Below are positions 58,843 to 64,000 of a stretch of DNA of 64,000 nt, piece by piece. A program made the translations under genes and the position numbers. This DNA is from Hyphomicrobiales bacterium (GTDB lineage: Bacteria; Pseudomonadota; Alphaproteobacteria; Rhizobiales; Rhizobiaceae). Each line of letters starts with the position of its first letter. Positions within the stretch are counted from its first letter, which is position 1. Where the stretch lies: positions 235,737 to 299,736 of the forward strand of contig UEGQ01000015.1 in the NCBI GenBank assembly GCA_900466005.1. Reading direction: 5' to 3'. The notes under the pieces are model-generated. The model did not search any database. It was given only the letters and a program-made list of their open reading frames with translations, and was not told where the DNA came from.

Positions 58843-59664
58843 ATGGCCGATATCGACATCGCTGCGCTCGCCAACGTGCTCCAGGAGGCGGCGTATGCCG
58901 AAATCCTGCCCCGTTTCCGGAATCTCGGCGACGGCGACATCCGGATGAAGACCGAGGCGATCGACCTAGTCACCGAGGCCGACGAGGCGGCCGAGCGGCT
59001 GATCCGCGACCGGATGGCGGAATTGCTGCAGCAGGCTCTCTTCGTTGGCGAGGAATCCGTCGCCGCCGATCCGGCCCTTCTCGGGAAGATCGCCGATGCC
59101 GATCTCGCCGTTGTCGTCGATCCGATCGACGGCACGTTCAATTTCGCCGCCGGCCTGCCACTCTTCGGCGTGATGCTGAGCGTCGTCTCGGAAGGCGAGA
59201 CCGTCGCCGGCATCATCTACGACCCGATCGGCAATGACTGGGCGATTGCGGAGAAGGGTTCGGGCGCGTGGCTCTGCCGCACCGACGGTACGCAGGAGCG
59301 GATGGTCATGCGGCCGTCACAGCCGCTCTCGCAGATGATCGGGATCGCCAATACCGGCTTCTTCGACATCGAAACCCGCCGCAAGCTGCTCGTCAATCTC
59401 GCCGACGTGCGTCTCTTCACCAGCTATCGCTGCGCGGCCCACGAATATCGCCTGCTCGCCCAGGGGCACATGGATTTCGCCATGTACAACAAGCTGATGC
59501 CCTGGGACCATCTGGCCGGCACGCTGATTGCACAGGAAGCGGGCGCCTATGCGGCGCGCTTCGACGGCTCGCCGTACCTTCCGCATCACACGACCGGCGG
59601 CCTGCTGATTGCCAACGACGAGGAGAGCTGGCGAGAGCTCATGGAAAAGGTCTTCACCATCTGA
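58843..59664 (+). CDS. Inositol monophosphatase family protein, copy 2
   Basis: A 273-residue paralogue of the preceding gene with the same motif order: DLVTEADEAAE, GEESVAA, VVDPIDGTFNFAAGLP and MPWDHLAGTLIAQEAGA. All metal ligands are kept. The two have diverged substantially, so their substrates may differ. A terminator follows. Confidence 0.9.
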   Translation: MADIDIAALANVLQEAAYAEILPRFRNLGDGDIRMKTEAIDLVTEADEAAERLIRDRMAELLQQALFVGEESVAADPALLGKIADADLAVVVDPIDGTFNFAAGLPLFGVMLSVVSEGETVAGIIYDPIGNDWAIAEKGSGAWLCRTDGTQERMVMRPSQPLSQMIGIANTGFFDIETRRKLLVNLADVRLFTSYRCAAHEYRLLAQGHMDFAMYNKLMPWDHLAGTLIAQEAGAYAARFDGSPYLPHHTTGGLLIANDEESWRELMEKVFTI

Positions 59665-59671
59665 GACAGAA

Positions 59672-59692
59672 AAGCCCGGCAAGACCGGGCTT
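59672..59692. terminator. Intrinsic terminator, probably bidirectional
   Basis: AAGCCCGG (59672-59679) and CCGGGCTT (59685-59692), 5-nt loop, with pyrimidine-rich sequence on both sides, between the convergent phosphatase and exporter genes. Confidence 0.85.
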
Positions 59693-59699
59693 CTTCTTG

Positions 59700-60947
59700 T
59701 CAACGCGGGGCGTTCTGCGCGCGGAACAATCGTCCGTTTTCGGCGATCAGCACGAAGACCAGGCCGATCAGCGAAACGGTGAAGTAGCCCGCCACCATCG
59801 GCAGCGCCGTCCCGTCATAGGCCTGGCCGATCGCGGCGCCGATCAGCGAGCCGCCGACCGTTCCCATGAAGCCGAGCACGGAGGAGGCCGTGCCGGCGAC
59901 ATGGCCGAGCGGTTCCATGGCGAGCGAGTTGAAGTTCGAGCCGATCCAGCCGAACTGGAACATTGCCAGCGCGAAGAGCACGAAGAACAGCGGGAAGGGC
60001 ATCGGCTGCGGCCCGAAAACCTGCACCAGCAGCCATACGAACGTGATGGAGATGAAGCCGACCAGCGAGGCGTGCGAGAGCCGCCGCATGCCGAAGCGTC
60101 CGACGAGCCGCGAATTCACGAAGGACGACAGCGCCATGAAGGTGGCCACGCCGGCGAAGGCGACCGGGAACCAGGTGCCGAGATCATAGATGCCGACATA
60201 GATCTGCTGGGCCGAGTTGATGAAGCCGAAGAGGGCGCCGAAGATGAAGGTGCTCGCCAGCGTATAGCAGAGCGCCACGCGATCGGTGAGCACGATGCGG
60301 AAGCCGTCGAGAATGGACCTTGCCGTGAACGGCCGCACGTCGGCCGGCGACAGCGTCTCCGGCAGCCGGACATACATCCAGACCCCGACGAGCGCAGCTA
60401 CCACGGCCATGAAGACGAAGATCAGCTGCCAGGGGCCGAGCAGCATGATGACCTGTCCGGTGCCGGGGGCGACGACCGGGATCACCATAAAGACCATCAT
60501 GATCAGCGACATGACTTCCGCCATCTGCCGCCCGCCGTAAACATCGCGCACGACGGAGATGGTGATGACGCGCATGGCCGCCGATCCGAGACCCTGGATG
60601 AAGCGGAGCACCAGCAGCGCCCCGAAGCTCGGCACCAGCGTGACGGCGAGGGAGGAGGCGACATAGACGCCGAGGCCGAACAGCATCGGCTTGCGGCGGC
60701 CGAAGCGGTCGGCGACCGGGCCGTAGAAGAGCTGCGCGATGCCGAAGCCGATCAGGTAGGCCGAGACCACGTACTGGCGGTGGTTCTCGTTGGTGACGTC
60801 GAGTGCGCTGCCGATCTGTTGCAGCCCCGGCAGCATGATGTCGATCGCCAGCGCATTCAATGCCATCAGGAACGCCATCAGCGCGATGAATTCCGGCCGC
60901 CCCATGCCCTTGAGCAGCGAGGGGCGCGATTCCAATGGTTTGTTCAT
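59700..60947 (-). CDS. Bcr/CflA-family drug efflux MFS transporter
   Basis: A 415-residue, 12-span major facilitator with an early LPGLQQIGSALDVTNENHRQYVVSAYLIGFGIAQLFYGPVADRFGRRKPMLFG segment (motif A region), then RFIQGLGSAAMRVITISVVRD, the Bcr/CflA pattern. ATG 60947 (MNKPLESR) has AGGA 9 nt upstream; the earlier ATG at 60956 is too close to it. Substrate unknown. Confidence 0.9.
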   Translation of the reverse strand: MNKPLESRPSLLKGMGRPEFIALMAFLMALNALAIDIMLPGLQQIGSALDVTNENHRQYVVSAYLIGFGIAQLFYGPVADRFGRRKPMLFGLGVYVASSLAVTLVPSFGALLVLRFIQGLGSAAMRVITISVVRDVYGGRQMAEVMSLIMMVFMVIPVVAPGTGQVIMLLGPWQLIFVFMAVVAALVGVWMYVRLPETLSPADVRPFTARSILDGFRIVLTDRVALCYTLASTFIFGALFGFINSAQQIYVGIYDLGTWFPVAFAGVATFMALSSFVNSRLVGRFGMRRLSHASLVGFISITFVWLLVQVFGPQPMPFPLFFVLFALAMFQFGWIGSNFNSLAMEPLGHVAGTASSVLGFMGTVGGSLIGAAIGQAYDGTALPMVAGYFTVSLIGLVFVLIAENGRLFRAQNAPR

Positions 60948-60973
60948 CGAATCCATTCCTGAAAAACAGCGAG

Positions 60974-60998
60974 AAGGCGCCGTGGGAGGCGGCGCCTT
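60974..60998 (-). terminator. Hairpin after grxD
   Basis: AAGGCGCC (60974-60981) and GGCGCCTT (60991-60998) form an 8-bp stem between grxD and the exporter. A short T-run (GTTTTT) follows 11 nt later on the minus strand. Confidence 0.6.
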
Positions 60999-61048
60999 GG
61001 CAAGTTGAAAGTCATGGACAACCGCAGCGAACGCCGCGGGTGGAAAGG

Positions 61049-61384
<336 letters not shown>

Positions 61385-61504
61385 GGCAATATCCTCTCAC
61401 ATGCGGTTCAAGTGCCGCTGCTTCGTCTTTCGCTTAGATAACATGGCGAGCCGAGATTTCCAGCCGCCATTTGAAAAAAGCCAGAAACGAACGAAAGGTG
61501 TGTC

Positions 61505-61690
61505 CTATCGGCTGCGGCGGTTGATCCGGCGCGCCGCGCGCGCCGTCTTGCTCGCCTCGCGTGGGGTGCGCTTCTGCCGTGGTGTCGACGTGTTGCGGCC
61601 TCCCGTGTACGAGCGCCGCCGCGGCCTCGTGAGCCCCGAGATAATGCTTCTGACGAGTGCCGCGATGAATTCGCCGAGGACGCCCTTCAC
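61505..61690 (-). CDS. Small basic protein, 61 residues
   Basis: Lies in the 326-nt space between grxD and bolA. A short amphipathic or hydrophobic N-terminus (KGVLGEFIAALVRSIISGL) is followed by a very arginine- and lysine-rich tail. GTG 61690 has GGAAAG 8 nt upstream, 20 nt after bolA. It could be a membrane-associated, nucleic-acid-binding peptide. No family recognised; coding status is uncertain. Confidence 0.45.
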   Translation of the reverse strand: MKGVLGEFIAALVRSIISGLTRPRRRSYTGGRNTSTPRQKRTPREASKTARAARRINRRSR

Positions 61691-61710
61691 GATCGTGGCT
61701 TTCCGTCGAC

Positions 61711-61944
61711 CTATTCGGGAACCGAGGTCTGCAGCGCGAGCGCATGCAGAACGCCGCCCATGTTGCCCTTCAATGCGTCATAGACCATCTGGTGCTGCTG
61801 CACACGCGTCTTGCCGCGGAACGCCTCCGCGACAACCTCTGCGGCATAGTGATCGCCGTCTCCGGCCAGGTCACGGATCACGACGCGGGCCCCGGGGATG
61901 CCTGCCTTGATGAGATCTTCGATGTCGCCGGGTTTCATAGCCAT
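61711..61944 (-). CDS. bolA: BolA-family protein
   Basis: A 77-residue BolA-like protein with the class II helix-turn fold (DIEDLIKAGIPGARVVIRDLAGDGDHYAAEVVAEAFRGKTRVQQHQMVYDAL). The conserved histidine (QHQMVY) and the H/C-loop histidine (GDHY) can ligate a shared iron-sulfur cluster with CGFS glutaredoxin, here grxD two genes downstream. RBS AAGGAG is strong. It follows purL after 28 nt. Confidence 0.93.
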   Translation of the reverse strand: MAMKPGDIEDLIKAGIPGARVVIRDLAGDGDHYAAEVVAEAFRGKTRVQQHQMVYDALKGNMGGVLHALALQTSVPE

Positions 61945-61972
61945 GATCGGTACTCCTTCCTTGCGGGCGGCC

Positions 61973-64000
<2,028 letters not shown>

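Overview
This 64 kb window is a gene-dense, GC-rich piece of a Rhizobiaceae chromosome, and its closest resemblance is to Sinorhizobium/Ensifer. The strongest evidence is the run bluB – DUF2865 gene – sinI – sinR – dme, a gene order I recall from S. meliloti. CckA, a DksA that keeps one of four zinc-finger cysteines, a GPR/RgsE-like growth-pole giant and an MlaB–MlaE fusion also fit Rhizobiales. I see no insertion sequence, prophage, CRISPR array, rRNA or tRNA gene. This is core chromosome rather than an island.

Layout. 1–7.6 kb: a truncated winged-helix-like gene that may carry a frameshift, an LTA-synthase-fold membrane transferase, nadE, a beta-propeller protein, a cobalamin riboswitch with bluB, and a DUF2865 protein. 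7.7–11.8 kb: the acyl-homoserine-lactone pair sinI/sinR, with a lux-box-like dyad before sinI, then malic enzyme dme. 11.9–13.8 kb: a small lipoprotein diverging from a TetR regulator across two matched palindromes, then a metallophosphoesterase. 14–18 kb: a four-gene Mla/MCE lipid-transport operon. 18.1–25.4 kb: the 1879-residue coiled-coil protein, a degenerate HPt-like protein, a 2Fe-2S ferredoxin, and a probable small RNA on the minus strand with an anti-Shine-Dalgarno loop. 25.4–31.4 kb: a DUF922 protein, folP-folK without folB, a secreted protein, a YcjX/YcjF-type pair and a SixA-like phosphatase. 31.5–38.4 kb: dksA with a CtrA-like box, a FliO-like protein, cckA, and psuK-psuG. 38.5–45.9 kb: recA, alaS, a diguanylate cyclase, a glutathione transferase and icd. 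46–49.4 kb: three paralogous secreted two-cysteine proteins, trmJ and murI. 49.5–55 kb: a CorC-type protein, a HerA-like ATPase, pepT and terC. 55–64 kb: rpsD with a long leader, glsA, ttcA, two inositol-monophosphatase paralogues, a Bcr/CflA exporter, grxD, a small basic protein, bolA and the 3' part of purL.

How the genes work together. Several neighbours form working units: riboswitch and bluB in B12 supply; sinR, lux box and sinI in quorum sensing; the Mla operon in envelope lipid traffic; psuK-psuG in pseudouridine breakdown; and purL, bolA and grxD in purine and iron-sulfur metabolism. The least explained material is the secreted triad at 46.1–47.7 kb, the TetR/lipoprotein switch at 12.1 kb, the sRNA candidate at 25.1–25.2 kb and the HPt-like protein next to the growth-pole gene. 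All readings are by eye; no database search was run.
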